Assembly: GCF_039889165.1 (NCBI RefSeq)
Contig: NZ_JAYMYY010000001.1
Location: forward strand, 1,364,001 to 1,428,000
Direction: 5' to 3'
DNA from: Pseudocitrobacter cyperus
GTDB taxonomy: Bacteria > Pseudomonadota > Gammaproteobacteria > Enterobacterales > Enterobacteriaceae
Length of the DNA: 64,000 nt
In this document: piece by piece, positions 43,154 through 52,554 of the stretch
How positions within the stretch are numbered: position 1 is the stretch's first letter
Layout: every line of letters begins with the position of its first letter
Position numbers and translations under genes: made by a program
Notes under the pieces: model-generated
Told to the model about the DNA's origin: nothing
Databases searched by the model: none
What the model saw: only the letters and a program-made list of their open reading frames with translations

Positions 43154-43795
43154 ATGACAAAGCTGCAAGCGCTGTTTGGCGGTACCTTCGATCCGATTCA
43201 TTACGGGCATCTGAAGCCAGTGGAAATTCTGGCGAATCAGATTGGTTTGTCGCGCATAATTATCATGCCCAATAATGTGCCGCCTCACCGCCCGCAACCG
43301 GAAGCAACCAGCGATCAACGCAAGCATATGGTGGAACTGGCGATTGCCGATAAACCGTTGTTTGTACTTGATGAGCGAGAACTGCGCCGCGATATGCCGT
43401 CGTATACCGCACAAACGTTACAGGAGTGGCGTCACGAAGAGGGCCCGGAAACACCGCTGGCATTTATCATCGGCCAGGACTCACTGCTAACGTTTCCCAC
43501 CTGGCACCAGTACGAAACCATTCTTGATAACGCGCACCTGATTGTCACGCGCCGCCCCGGCTACCCGCTGACAATGCAGCAACCGGAGCACCAGCAGTGG
43601 CTGGACGACCGGCTGACGCTGCGTTCAGAAGATCTGCACGAACAACCTGCCGGGAAAATTTTTCTCGCGGAGACACCGTGGTTTGATATCTCCGCAACCA
43701 TCATTCGCGAGCGCCTGCAGAATGGCGAGTCCTGCGAGGAGATGATGCCCGCGCCGGTGCTAGCCTACATCATGCAGCAGGGTTTATACCGCTAA
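43154..43795 (+). CDS. nadD: Nicotinate-mononucleotide adenylyltransferase
   Basis: Forms nicotinic acid adenine dinucleotide from NaMN and ATP. The ATG at 43154 gives 213 residues as in E. coli; seven more codons are open upstream but overlap holA. Nucleotidyltransferase motifs GGTFDPIHYGH (HxGH) and the C-terminal ISATIIRERL are present. Followed by a terminator hairpin. Confidence 0.97.
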   Translation: MTKLQALFGGTFDPIHYGHLKPVEILANQIGLSRIIIMPNNVPPHRPQPEATSDQRKHMVELAIADKPLFVLDERELRRDMPSYTAQTLQEWRHEEGPETPLAFIIGQDSLLTFPTWHQYETILDNAHLIVTRRPGYPLTMQQPEHQQWLDDRLTLRSEDLHEQPAGKIFLAETPWFDISATIIRERLQNGESCEEMMPAPVLAYIMQQGLYR

Positions 43796-43804
43796 ATACC
43801 TCAC

Positions 43805-43969
43805 TTAACGCCCGGTACTGCCGGGCGTGTTCTTCCCACAGCGAATAATATCCTCCATCCCGATTAACATCGGCTTTAGCGACGCAGGCATACCCACAGG
43901 ATTGATATTCGCGCTAAAATCAACGAGCATGCGCGCCGCCTCACGAAGATTACCGCCGTGCATGCTGGT
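43805..43969 (-). pseudogene. cobD: Remnant of cobD (threonine-phosphate decarboxylase, 5' part)
   Basis: The minus strand reads HGGNLREAARMLVDFSANIN followed by PVGMPASLKPMLIG, which aligns with the CobD N-terminus as I remember it from Salmonella (HGGNIREAATVLG...LLDFSANINPLGMP), with about seven residues missing in the middle. Homology stops after some 45 codons and the frame ends at a stop at 43805; no functional start or the pyridoxal-phosphate part remains. CobD is a PLP enzyme of the adenosylcobalamin nucleotide loop and is encoded next to cobC in Salmonella. Confidence 0.8.
43808..43833 (+). terminator. nadD terminator
   Basis: Stem ACGCCCGG/CCGGGCGT with a four- to five-base loop, followed by GTTCTT, 12 bp after the nadD stop. 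Confidence 0.75.
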
Positions 43970-44040
43970 AAGCTTCTACAAGCGACTTCCCCGCCCAAAA
44001 GCGGTATCTCACTTCAGTTTGCTGATACAGGGAGAAAGAC

Positions 44041-44643
44041 ATGAAACTCTGGCTGGTTCGTCACGGCGAAACACAGGCCAATGTCGATGGGCTCTATTCA
44101 GGCCACGCGCCGACTCCGCTTACGCTGAAGGGGATTCAGCAGGCCACATCGCTCGGCCCCCTGTTGCAACACGTCCCCTTTGATCATGTGATGTGCAGCG
44201 AACTTGCGCGCACACAGGATACGGCACGTCTTATGCTGGGCACCCGCCCGCTACAGCCTGAAATCGTCCCGGAACTCAACGAGATGTTTTTTGGCGACTG
44301 GGAGATGCGCCATCACCGCGATCTGATTATCGAAGATGAGGCTAACTACGCCGCCTGGTGTAACGATTGGCAGAATGCTATTCCGACGAACGGCGAAGGT
44401 TTTCAGGCATTCTCGCTACGGGTGAACGGCTTTATCGAACGGCTGCCGCATTTAGCGTATCAGAACCTGCTGCTGGTGAGTCATCAGGGCGTATTAAGCC
44501 TTTTGGTCGCACGTTTACTGAAGATGCCTCAGTCGGCGATGTGGCATTTTCGCATCGACCAGGGTGCCTGGAGTATGATTGATTTCTCGCCGGAATTTGC
44601 CACTCTTCGCGTGCTGAACAGCCGGGCCACCTGGCAGCCGTAA
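44041..44643 (+). CDS. cobC: Alpha-ribazole phosphatase CobC (histidine phosphatase family)
   Basis: Dephosphorylates alpha-ribazole 5'-phosphate (or the cobalamin phosphate) in assembly of the B12 nucleotide loop. 200 residues. The phosphoglycerate-mutase-type catalytic motif RHGE is at residues 7-10, a second His is in LLVSHQG, and the acid Glu lies in LNEMFFGDWE. AGGGAGAAAG precedes the ATG. Only the neighbouring cobD fragment and no other cob genes are here. Confidence 0.92.
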   Translation: MKLWLVRHGETQANVDGLYSGHAPTPLTLKGIQQATSLGPLLQHVPFDHVMCSELARTQDTARLMLGTRPLQPEIVPELNEMFFGDWEMRHHRDLIIEDEANYAAWCNDWQNAIPTNGEGFQAFSLRVNGFIERLPHLAYQNLLLVSHQGVLSLLVARLLKMPQSAMWHFRIDQGAWSMIDFSPEFATLRVLNSRATWQP

Positions 44644-44644
44644 G

Positions 44645-44670
44645 CGGGATAATCCCGATTTATCCCGCAG
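44645..44670 (+). terminator. Hairpin after cobC
   Basis: Stem GCGGGATAA/TTATCCCGC around a short loop right after the cobC stop, without a T run. Confidence 0.5.
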
Positions 44671-44685
44671 GGCCTGGTACAGCCA

Positions 44686-44713
44686 TTGACACCCGGCGAC
44701 AGACTGTTATTCT
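44686..44713 (+). promoter_or_regulatory. Candidate promoter for rsfS-rlmH-mrdAB
   Basis: TTGACA, a 16-bp spacer and TATTCT lie about 200 bp upstream of rsfS. A second -10-like TATACT occurs at 44858-44863, closer to the gene. The rest of the 265-bp gap contains no gene that I can support. Confidence 0.45.
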
Positions 44714-44908
44714 CCGCAGCCAGAATCATCCCGGACGCAGCTATCTACAAAGATTGTTTTACAAAAATGGCGATGCATTCGTTATTAATGAATGGGATGA
44801 TAGCCCGCCTTACGACCCGTCCGGTGACATTTGTCCCGATAACGCCTTTAGTTCGGGTATACTGTCGGGCTCTATTACTATTTGTTCACACACCCAAGGG
44901 GAATACAC

Positions 44909-45226
44909 TTGCAGGGTAAAGCACTCCAGGATTTTGTAATCGACAAAATTGATGATCTGAAAGGTCAGGACATCGTGACTATCGACGTTCACGGTAAATC
45001 CAGCATCACCGATTGCATGGTGATTTGCACCGGCACTTCCAGCCGTCATGTTATGTCTATCGCTGACCACGTGGTACAGGAATCTCGCGCTGCCGGCTTG
45101 TTGCCGCTGGGCGTTGAAGGCGAAAACGTCGCCGACTGGATCGTCGTTGATTTAGGCGATGTGATTGTCCACGTCATGCAGGAAGAGAGCCGTCGCCTGT
45201 ATGAACTGGAAAAGCTCTGGAGCTAA
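44909..45226 (+). CDS. rsfS: Ribosome silencing factor RsfS
   Basis: Binds ribosomal protein uL14 and blocks subunit joining in stationary phase or starvation. The start is TTG at 44909, preceded by AAGGGG; this gives 105 residues and the family's N-terminus (M)QGKALQDFVID. The conserved ITDCMVICTGTSSRH and GDVIVHVMQEESRRLYELE motifs are present. It is three bases ahead of rlmH. Confidence 0.95.
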   Translation: MQGKALQDFVIDKIDDLKGQDIVTIDVHGKSSITDCMVICTGTSSRHVMSIADHVVQESRAAGLLPLGVEGENVADWIVVDLGDVIVHVMQEESRRLYELEKLWS

Positions 45227-45229
45227 GTT

Positions 45230-45697
45230 GTGAAGTTGCAGTTGGTCGCCGTCGGCACCAAAATGCCGGACTGGGTACAAACCGGGTTTACCGAATATCT
45301 ACGCCGTTTTCCGAAAGATATGCCGTTCGAACTGGTGGAAATTCCAGCCGGTAAGCGTGGCAAGAATGCGGACATCAAGCGCATTCTCGATAAGGAAGGT
45401 GAGCTGATGCTCGCCGCCGCAGGAAAAAATCGCATTGTCACGCTCGATATCCCCGGCAAACCCTGGGATACGCCGCATCTGGCAGTTGAACTTGAACGCT
45501 GGAAGCAGGATGGCCGTGATGTCAGTTTGCTGATTGGCGGGCCTGAAGGGCTCTCTCCGGCGTGTAAAGCGGCTGCGGAACAGAGCTGGTCGCTCTCGAA
45601 CCTGACGATGCCGCATCCGCTGGTGCGCGTGCTGGTCGCTGAGAGCTTGTACCGGGCGTGGAGTATCACTACCAACCACCCTTACCACCGCGAGTAA
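45230..45697 (+). CDS. rlmH: 23S rRNA (pseudouridine1915-N3)-methyltransferase
   Basis: SPOUT methyltransferase acting on helix 69 of assembled 70S ribosomes. 155 residues, GTG start at the same place as in E. coli. SAM-binding knot elements TLDIPGK, LLIGGPEGLS and the C-terminal RAWSITTNHPYHRE are intact. Third RNA/ribosome gene in a row, leading into the cell-wall genes mrdA-mrdB. Confidence 0.97.
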   Translation: MKLQLVAVGTKMPDWVQTGFTEYLRRFPKDMPFELVEIPAGKRGKNADIKRILDKEGELMLAAAGKNRIVTLDIPGKPWDTPHLAVELERWKQDGRDVSLLIGGPEGLSPACKAAAEQSWSLSNLTMPHPLVRVLVAESLYRAWSITTNHPYHRE

Positions 45698-45725
45698 TGA
45701 TGACCAGGGTAAAATTAAGCAGCGA

Positions 45726-47627
45726 ATGAAACTACAGAACTCTTTTCGCGACTATTCGGCTGAGTCTGCGCTGTTTGTGCGCCGGGCTCTGGTCGCCTTT
45801 ATGGGGATATTGCTGCTTACCGGTGTGCTGATCGCTAACCTCTATAATCTGCAGATTGTCCGTTTCACCGATTACCAGACTCGTTCGAACGAGAACCGTA
45901 TTAAGCTTGTGCCCATCGCGCCAAGCCGCGGCATTATCTACGATCGTAACGGCACGCCGCTGGCGCTCAACCGTACCATCTATCAACTGGAGATGATGCC
46001 GGAAAAAGTCGACAGTGTGCAGAATACCCTGGAATCACTGCGCGGCGTGGTCGATCTGACCGACGACGATATCGCCAATTTCAAAAAAGAGCGTTCACGC
46101 TCCCATCGTTTCACCTCCATCCCGGTGAAGACCAATCTGACAGAAGTTCAGGTGGCGCGTTTTGCGGTCAATCAGTACCGTTTCCCGGGCGTGGAAGTGA
46201 AAGGCTACAAGCGCCGCTACTACCCGTTTGGCTCCGCCCTCACCCACGTAATCGGCTACGTCTCGAAAATTAACGATAAAGACGTGGAGCGGCTGGACAA
46301 AGACGGCAAGCTCGCCAACTACGCGGCAACGCACGATATCGGTAAGCTCGGCATCGAACGCTATTACGAAGATGTGCTGCATGGCGAGACCGGTTACGAA
46401 GAAGTTGAAGTCAACAACCGCGGGCGCGTTATCCGTCAGCTAAAAGAAGTGCCGCCTCAGGCCGGACACGACATCTATCTGACGCTCGACCTTAAGCTGC
46501 AACAGTATATTGAAACGCTGCTGGCGGGCAGTCGCGCTGCCGTGGTCGTCACTGACCCACGTACAGGCGGTATTCTGGCGCTGGTGTCAATGCCAAGCTA
46601 CGACCCAAACCTGTTCGTTGACGGCATCTCCAGCAAAGATTATTCCGGGCTGCTGAACGACCCGAACACGCCGCTGGTTAACCGCGCCACGCAGGGGGTT
46701 TACCCGCCAGCGTCAACCGTGAAACCTTATGTTTCCGTCTCCGCCCTGAGCGCGGGCGTCATTACCCGCAATACCAGCCTGTTCGACCCTGGCTGGTGGC
46801 AATTACCGGGCTCAGAAAAACGCTATCGCGACTGGAAAAAATGGGGACACGGTCATCTGAACGTCACCAAAGCGCTGGAAGAGTCTGCGGATACCTTCTT
46901 CTATCAGGTTGCCTACGACATGGGGATCGACCGTCTATCCGAGTGGATGGGCAAATTTGGCTATGGCCATTATACCGGCGTCGACCTCTCTGAAGAACGC
47001 TCCGGCAACATGCCGACACGCGAATGGAAACTGAAACGCTTTAAGAAACCGTGGTATCAGGGCGACACCATTCCGGTGGGGATCGGCCAGGGCTACTGGA
47101 CGGCAACGCCGATTCAGATGAGCAAGGCGCTGATGATCCTGATTAACGATGGGGTGGTGAAAGTACCGCACTTGCTCTCCAGCACCATGGATGCAGGAAA
47201 ACGGATCCCATGGGAACAGCCGCACGAGCCGCCGGTTGGCGATATCCACTCCGGTTTCTGGGAGATCGCCAAAGACGGGATGTATGGCGTAGCCAACCGC
47301 GGCAACGGCACAGCGCATAAGTACTTTGCCAGCGCACCGTATAAAATCGCCGCAAAATCCGGTACAGCCCAGGTCTTTGGCCTGAAAGCAAACGAAACCT
47401 ACAACGCGCATAAAATTGCCGAGCGTCTGCGTGACCATAAACTGATGACCGCCTTCGCGCCGTATAACGATCCGAAAGTCGCCGTCGCCATTATTCTGGA
47501 GAACGGCGGCGCGGGCCCGGCGGTAGGTACCATTATGCGTCAAATTCTTGACCACATTATGCTTGGCGATAACAACACTGAGTTGCCGACTGAAAATCCG
47601 GCCGTATCTGCGGCGGAGGACCAATAA
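45726..47627 (+). CDS. mrdA: Penicillin-binding protein 2 (MrdA)
   Basis: Transpeptidase of the rod (elongasome) complex, partner of RodA. 633 residues as in E. coli. One N-terminal membrane anchor (about 21-42), a pedestal domain, and the transpeptidase domain with Ser330 in PPASTVKP, the SxD/SxN region, and KSGTAQ. It is two bases ahead of mrdB. Confidence 0.98.
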   Translation: MKLQNSFRDYSAESALFVRRALVAFMGILLLTGVLIANLYNLQIVRFTDYQTRSNENRIKLVPIAPSRGIIYDRNGTPLALNRTIYQLEMMPEKVDSVQNTLESLRGVVDLTDDDIANFKKERSRSHRFTSIPVKTNLTEVQVARFAVNQYRFPGVEVKGYKRRYYPFGSALTHVIGYVSKINDKDVERLDKDGKLANYAATHDIGKLGIERYYEDVLHGETGYEEVEVNNRGRVIRQLKEVPPQAGHDIYLTLDLKLQQYIETLLAGSRAAVVVTDPRTGGILALVSMPSYDPNLFVDGISSKDYSGLLNDPNTPLVNRATQGVYPPASTVKPYVSVSALSAGVITRNTSLFDPGWWQLPGSEKRYRDWKKWGHGHLNVTKALEESADTFFYQVAYDMGIDRLSEWMGKFGYGHYTGVDLSEERSGNMPTREWKLKRFKKPWYQGDTIPVGIGQGYWTATPIQMSKALMILINDGVVKVPHLLSSTMDAGKRIPWEQPHEPPVGDIHSGFWEIAKDGMYGVANRGNGTAHKYFASAPYKIAAKSGTAQVFGLKANETYNAHKIAERLRDHKLMTAFAPYNDPKVAVAIILENGGAGPAVGTIMRQILDHIMLGDNNTELPTENPAVSAAEDQ

Positions 47628-47629
47628 AC

Positions 47630-48742
47630 ATGACGGATAATCCGAACAAAAAGTCGATATGGGATAAAATCCATATCGATCCGGCCATGATGCTGATCCT
47701 GCTGGCACTGCTGATCTACAGTTCGCTGGTCATCTGGAGCGCCAGCGGCCAGGACATCGGCATGATGGAACGTAAAATCGGCCAGATCGCGATGGGTCTG
47801 GTGATCATGGTGGTGATGGCGCAAATTCCGCCTCGCGTCTATGAAGGCTGGGCGCCGTGGCTCTATATTTTCTGCATCATTCTGCTGGTGGCGGTAGATG
47901 CCTTCGGCGCCATTTCAAAAGGGGCGCAGCGCTGGCTCGACCTCGGTATTGTGCGCTTCCAGCCGTCGGAAATTGCCAAAATAGCGGTACCGCTGATGGT
48001 CGCACGCTTTATTAACCGCGACGTCTGCCCACCTTCGCTGAAAAACACCGGGATCGCGCTGGTGCTTATTTTCATGCCAACGCTGCTGGTCGCGGCACAA
48101 CCTGACCTTGGCACATCCATTCTGGTGCTACTCTCCGGCCTGTTCGTGCTGTTCCTCTCTGGCCTTAGCTGGCGGCTTATTGGCATCGCCGTAGTGCTTA
48201 TCGCGGCGTTTATTCCAATATTATGGTTCTTCCTGATGCACGATTATCAACGCCAACGCGTGATGATGCTGCTCGATCCGGAATCTGACCCGCTCGGTGC
48301 GGGCTATCATATTATTCAGTCTAAAATCGCGATTGGCTCAGGCGGCCTGCGTGGCAAAGGCTGGTTGCACGGTACCCAGTCGCAGCTTGAGTTTTTACCT
48401 GAGCGCCACACCGACTTTATCTTCGCGGTTCTGGCAGAAGAGCTGGGGCTGATTGGCATTCTGGTTTTACTGGCGCTCTACGTGCTGCTAATCATGCGCG
48501 GGTTGTGGATAGCCTCCCAGGCGCAAACCACCTTTGGTCGCGTCATGGCCGGTGGCCTTATGCTGATTTTATTCGTTTATGTCTTTGTAAATATTGGTAT
48601 GGTAAGTGGCATCCTTCCGGTGGTGGGCGTTCCATTGCCGTTAGTCAGCTACGGGGGTTCGGCCCTGATCGTACTGATGGCCGGGTTTGGTATCGTGATG
48701 TCGATACACACCCACAGAAAAATGTTGTCGAAAAGCGTCTAA
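47630..48742 (+). CDS. mrdB: Peptidoglycan glycosyltransferase RodA (MrdB)
   Basis: SEDS-family polymerase of the elongasome, 370 residues, about ten membrane helices. Conserved segments WLDLGIVRFQPSEIAK, the DYQRQRV loop, and PERHTDFIFAVLAEELG are present. Operon with mrdA upstream and rlpA ten bases downstream. Confidence 0.98.
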   Translation: MTDNPNKKSIWDKIHIDPAMMLILLALLIYSSLVIWSASGQDIGMMERKIGQIAMGLVIMVVMAQIPPRVYEGWAPWLYIFCIILLVAVDAFGAISKGAQRWLDLGIVRFQPSEIAKIAVPLMVARFINRDVCPPSLKNTGIALVLIFMPTLLVAAQPDLGTSILVLLSGLFVLFLSGLSWRLIGIAVVLIAAFIPILWFFLMHDYQRQRVMMLLDPESDPLGAGYHIIQSKIAIGSGGLRGKGWLHGTQSQLEFLPERHTDFIFAVLAEELGLIGILVLLALYVLLIMRGLWIASQAQTTFGRVMAGGLMLILFVYVFVNIGMVSGILPVVGVPLPLVSYGGSALIVLMAGFGIVMSIHTHRKMLSKSV

Positions 48743-48752
48743 GAGGTGCTCA

Positions 48753-49850
48753 ATGCAAAAGCTTTGGCTGGGGATCTGCATCGCAGCAGGATTGCTGGCA
48801 GGTTGTTCGAATGATGATGTGCAGCAGAAAACCGTCACCGTTCCGCAGCCCGCGGTATGTAATGGCCCGATAGTGGAAATCAGCGGGGCCGATCCGCGCT
48901 TTGAGCCGCTGAACGCCACCGCAAACCAGGATTACCAGCGCGAGGGAAAAAGCTACAAAATCGTGCAGGATCCCTCCCGCTTCAGTCAGGCGGGCTTTGC
49001 CGCCATTTACGATGCAGAGCCAGGCAGTAACCTGACGGCAACCGGCGAAGCGTTCGACCCAACGCAGATCACCGCAGCGCACCCTACGCTGCCGGTGCCG
49101 AGCTACGCGCGCGTCACCAACCTGGCAAACGGACGCATGATTGTCGTGCGCATTAACGATCGTGGGCCTTACGGTAACGATCGCGTGATTTCGCTTTCCC
49201 GCGCGGCAGCCGATCGCCTGAATACATCGAACAATACCAAAGTCCGCATCGACCCGATTATCGTCGCCCAGGATGGTACGCTTTCCGGGCCAGGTATGGC
49301 CTGCACCACCGTGGCAAAACAGACCTATGCCCTGCCGAGCCGTCCTGACCTGAGCGGCGGATTGGGCAGTGTGTCATCTGCACCACAAGCTTCAGCGCCA
49401 CAGGGCGATGTTCGCGCGATCAGCAATGACACGCTGAAGCCTGAAGATACCGCCGGGGCGCCGGTAAACAGCAGTGGCTTCCTGGGAGCCCCTACGCCGC
49501 TTAACAGCGCGGTTCTGGAAAGTAATGAACCCGCAGCCCCGGCACAGGCCGCAGCACCGGTGAGCGCACCAGCAGCGCCCGCGCCTGTCGCCGCTCCGGC
49601 CGCAACCGCTGCGCCTGCCGCAACGGGAGACTTTGTCGTCCAGGTGGGTGCCGTTAGCGATCAGACTCGCGCCCAGCAGTACCAGCAGCGCCTGAGCCAG
49701 CAGTTCTCCGTGCCGGGCCGTGTGATGCAAAACGGTGCCGTGTGGCGCATTCAGCTTGGCCCATTCAGCAGCAAAAACGAAGCCAGCACTTTGCAGCAAC
49801 GTTTGCAGAGCGAAGCCCAACTGCAATCATTTATTACTCGCGCCAACTAA
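48753..49850 (+). CDS. rlpA: Septal-ring lipoprotein / lytic transglycosylase RlpA
   Basis: Outer membrane lipoprotein that localises to the septum and side wall. 365 residues: lipobox LLAGC (Cys18), a double-psi beta-barrel domain (about 75-170, with RINDRGPYG), a long Ala/Pro-rich linker (about 230-290), and a C-terminal SPOR domain binding denuded glycan (VQVGAVSDQTRAQQY). In Pseudomonas RlpA is a lytic transglycosylase; activity in enterobacteria is less clear. Confidence 0.95.
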   Translation: MQKLWLGICIAAGLLAGCSNDDVQQKTVTVPQPAVCNGPIVEISGADPRFEPLNATANQDYQREGKSYKIVQDPSRFSQAGFAAIYDAEPGSNLTATGEAFDPTQITAAHPTLPVPSYARVTNLANGRMIVVRINDRGPYGNDRVISLSRAAADRLNTSNNTKVRIDPIIVAQDGTLSGPGMACTTVAKQTYALPSRPDLSGGLGSVSSAPQASAPQGDVRAISNDTLKPEDTAGAPVNSSGFLGAPTPLNSAVLESNEPAAPAQAAAPVSAPAAPAPVAAPAATAAPAATGDFVVQVGAVSDQTRAQQYQQRLSQQFSVPGRVMQNGAVWRIQLGPFSSKNEASTLQQRLQSEAQLQSFITRAN

Positions 49851-49997
49851 AGTGCAGGCAGCCATACCGACATCGTTCTCTAATGAATGTAAAAGTCATT
49901 AACAAAGTCGTACACGATGTCGGATGCCTGCCCGCAGTGCATTTGCTATAGTAAGGCACTTTTTTTAATTCCATAAACGGATGTCGTTGTTCTGACC

Positions 49998-51197
49998 ATG
50001 AAGACCTCTCTTTCTGCTTGCTTACTCATCCCAGCGCTCTCAGTCGCCGTACTGACCTCCGCTGCCCATGCCGATGATTTAAACATCAAAACCATGATCC
50101 CGGGCGTACCGCAGATTGATGCGGAGTCTTACATCCTGATCGACTACAACTCAGGCAAAGTTCTGGCGGAACAGAATGCCGACGCCCGCCGCGACCCGGC
50201 CAGTCTGACCAAAATGATGACCAGCTATGTCATCGGTCAGGCAATGAAAGCGGGTAAATTTAAAGAGTCCGACCTGGTCACCATCGGTAACGATGCATGG
50301 GCAACCGGCAACCCGGTGTTTAAAGGTTCATCGCTGATGTTCCTGAAACCTGGCATGCAGGTTCCGGTTTCCCAGTTGATCCGCGGTATCAACCTGCAAT
50401 CCGGAAATGATGCCTGCGTGGCGATGGCTGATTACGTTGCCGGCAGCCAGGATGCATTCGTTGGCCTGATGAACAGCTACGTTACTGCGCTGGGTCTGCA
50501 AAACACCCACTTCCAGACCGTTCACGGCCTGGACGCCGACGGCCAGTACAGCTCTGCCCGTGATATGGCGAAAATCGGCCAGTCGCTGATTCGCGACGTC
50601 CCGAACGAATACACCATCTACAAAGAGAAAGAGTTCACTTTCAACGGTATTCGCCAGACCAACCGTAACGGCCTGCTGTGGGATAACAGCCTGAACGTTG
50701 ACGGTATTAAAACAGGTCATACCGATAAAGCAGGTTACAACCTGGTGGCCTCCGCGACTGAAGGCCAGATGCGCCTGATCTCCGCCGTAATGGGTGGTCG
50801 TACCTACAAAGGCCGCGAAACCGAAAGCAAGAAACTGCTGACCTGGGGCTTCCGCTTCTTTGAAACCGTCAGCCCGCTGAAAGCCGGTAAAGAGTTCGCC
50901 TCTGAACCCGCATGGTTTGGTGACAGCGACCGCGCCTCTCTGGGCGTGGATAAAGACGTTTATCTGACTATTCCGCGCGGCCGGATGAAAGATCTGAAAG
51001 CCAGCTACGTGCTGACCACAACCGAACTGCATGCACCGCTGCAGAAAAACCAGGTTGTCGGCACCATTAATTTCCAGCTTGATGGCAAAACCATCGAACA
51101 GCGTCCGCTGGTCGTGCTGCAGGAAATTCCGGAAGGTAACTTCTTCGGCAAAATCATTGATTACATTAAATTAATGTTCCATCACTGGTTTGGTTAA
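49998..51197 (+). CDS. dacA: D-alanyl-D-alanine carboxypeptidase DacA (PBP5)
   Basis: Removes the terminal D-Ala from peptidoglycan stem peptides at the outer face of the inner membrane. 399 residues. Signal peptide to about residue 25 (SAAHA^DDL), then SLTK (Ser69-Lys72), SGND and KTG active-site motifs, and a C-terminal amphipathic anchor (GKIIDYIKLMFHHWFG). The signal peptide differs from E. coli, but the mature protein is nearly the same. Confidence 0.98.
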   Translation: MKTSLSACLLIPALSVAVLTSAAHADDLNIKTMIPGVPQIDAESYILIDYNSGKVLAEQNADARRDPASLTKMMTSYVIGQAMKAGKFKESDLVTIGNDAWATGNPVFKGSSLMFLKPGMQVPVSQLIRGINLQSGNDACVAMADYVAGSQDAFVGLMNSYVTALGLQNTHFQTVHGLDADGQYSSARDMAKIGQSLIRDVPNEYTIYKEKEFTFNGIRQTNRNGLLWDNSLNVDGIKTGHTDKAGYNLVASATEGQMRLISAVMGGRTYKGRETESKKLLTWGFRFFETVSPLKAGKEFASEPAWFGDSDRASLGVDKDVYLTIPRGRMKDLKASYVLTTTELHAPLQKNQVVGTINFQLDGKTIEQRPLVVLQEIPEGNFFGKIIDYIKLMFHHWFG

Positions 51198-51249
51198 AAA
51201 TCACCCACTTGAAAGTGTGATTTCGATCCCCATATACTATGTAACGTTA

Positions 51250-51286
51250 AACAACTCCCGCCTGTCAGGTGGGAGTTGTTCTTTTT
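51250..51286 (+). terminator. dacA terminator
   Basis: Perfect ten-base-pair stem AACAACTCCC/GGGAGTTGTT followed by CTTTTT, 50 bp after the dacA stop and just ahead of ybeD. Confidence 0.92.
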
Positions 51287-51301
51287 ACCACTGGAGCTGA
51301 C

Positions 51302-51565
51302 ATGAAAACCAAACTGAACGAACTGCTTGAATTCCCAACCCCCTTTACTTACAAAGTGATGGGTCTGGCGAAACCTGAGTTGGTTGACCAGGTGGTGGAA
51401 GTGGTACAGCGCCATGCGCCTGGTGATTACTCTCCGCAGATAAAACCGAGCAGCAAAGGCAATTACCACTCGGTATCCATTACCATCAACGCGACGCATA
51501 TTGAGCAAGTGGAGACGCTGTACGAAGAGTTAGGCAATATTGAAATTGTTCGTATGGTGCTGTGA
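51302..51565 (+). CDS. ybeD: Conserved protein YbeD (DUF493)
   Basis: Small cytoplasmic protein of 87 residues with an ACT-like alpha-beta fold (seen as the pattern TYKVMGLAKPELVDQVVEVV...HSVSITINATHIEQVETLYEEL). The start at 51302 follows GGAG and matches the E. coli length. Function is unproven; the constant location ahead of lipB suggests, but does not show, a tie to lipoylation. Confidence 0.93.
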   Translation: MKTKLNELLEFPTPFTYKVMGLAKPELVDQVVEVVQRHAPGDYSPQIKPSSKGNYHSVSITINATHIEQVETLYEELGNIEIVRMVL

Positions 51566-51656
51566 TCCCTGCCACGTTACCCGCCCCGTCGGGTAACGTT
51601 AATTTTCTGTGATATAATCCCCGTCCATAAAATTCTCTCTCCACGGAGATGCTGTT

Positions 51657-52298
51657 TTGGACACCAATACCCTTCTCATTCGCCAGCTCGGCCTACAACC
51701 CTATGAACCGGTCTCCCGGGCTATGCATGAGTTTACCGATCAACGTGACGACACAACGCCTGATGAAATCTGGCTGGTTGAGCATCATCCCGTTTTCACT
51801 CAGGGCCAGGCCGGTAAGGCGGAGCATGTGCTGGTGCCGGGTGATATTCCGGTCATTCAGAGCGATCGTGGTGGACAGGTGACTTACCACGGGCCAGGCC
51901 AGCAGGTGATGTACGTATTGTTGAATCTTAAACGCCGTAAGCTGGGTGTGCGTGAACTGGTGACGCTTCTGGAGCAAACAGTCGTGAATACGTTGGCAGA
52001 ATGCGACATTGACGCCCATCCGCGCGCAGATGCGCCCGGCGTCTACGTGGGTGAGAAAAAAATCTGCTCTTTAGGGCTACGCATCCGTAAAGGGTGTTCA
52101 TTCCATGGTCTGGCGCTAAACATTGCCATGGATTTATCGCCGTTTCTGCGCATTAACCCTTGTGGTTATGCCGGAATGGAAATGACACAGATTCAGCAGT
52201 GGAAAGCCGACGCAACCCCTGCCAATATCGCGCCACTTCTTGTTTCACATTTTTTAGCCTTGCTAAACAATCCACCACACGAATATATTCACGCTTAA
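51657..52298 (+). CDS. lipB: Octanoyl-[ACP]:protein N-octanoyltransferase LipB
   Basis: Transfers octanoate from acyl carrier protein to lipoyl domains, the first step of lipoate synthesis. 213 residues as in E. coli, from a TTG start behind GGAG. Key residues sit in RGGQVTYHGPGQ, the lysine in LGLRIRKGCSFHGLALN and the acyl-thioester Cys in INPCGYAGM. LipA, the next enzyme, is about 1.4 kb downstream beyond ybeF. Confidence 0.97.
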   Translation: MDTNTLLIRQLGLQPYEPVSRAMHEFTDQRDDTTPDEIWLVEHHPVFTQGQAGKAEHVLVPGDIPVIQSDRGGQVTYHGPGQQVMYVLLNLKRRKLGVRELVTLLEQTVVNTLAECDIDAHPRADAPGVYVGEKKICSLGLRIRKGCSFHGLALNIAMDLSPFLRINPCGYAGMEMTQIQQWKADATPANIAPLLVSHFLALLNNPPHEYIHA

Positions 52299-52310
52299 TA
52301 TATATTTTAT

Positions 52311-52338
52311 TCGGGCCCGGCATTAACATCGGGCCCGC
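52311..52338 (+). terminator. Hairpin after lipB
   Basis: CGGGCCCG occurs twice (52312-52319 and 52330-52337), pairing as an eight-base-pair stem with a ten-base loop. The following 220 bp to ybeF are markedly A/T-rich without another visible gene. Confidence 0.6.
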
Positions 52339-52554
52339 TGCTATTTATGCTCACCCTCTTTACAAGAATATTAATTTTCTATATTTTCTCTTCAGATGCA
52401 CCCGTTCAAAATCATCGTTTGATAAACAAATAGAAGAATTAACGCATTGAATTAACAATATAAAAGCATTCTGCTCAATATTGCCGCCACCGATAATAAG
52501 AATAGCAATAACACCAAATCATTCACGCAATGAATATAAATAGAGTAAACACGA

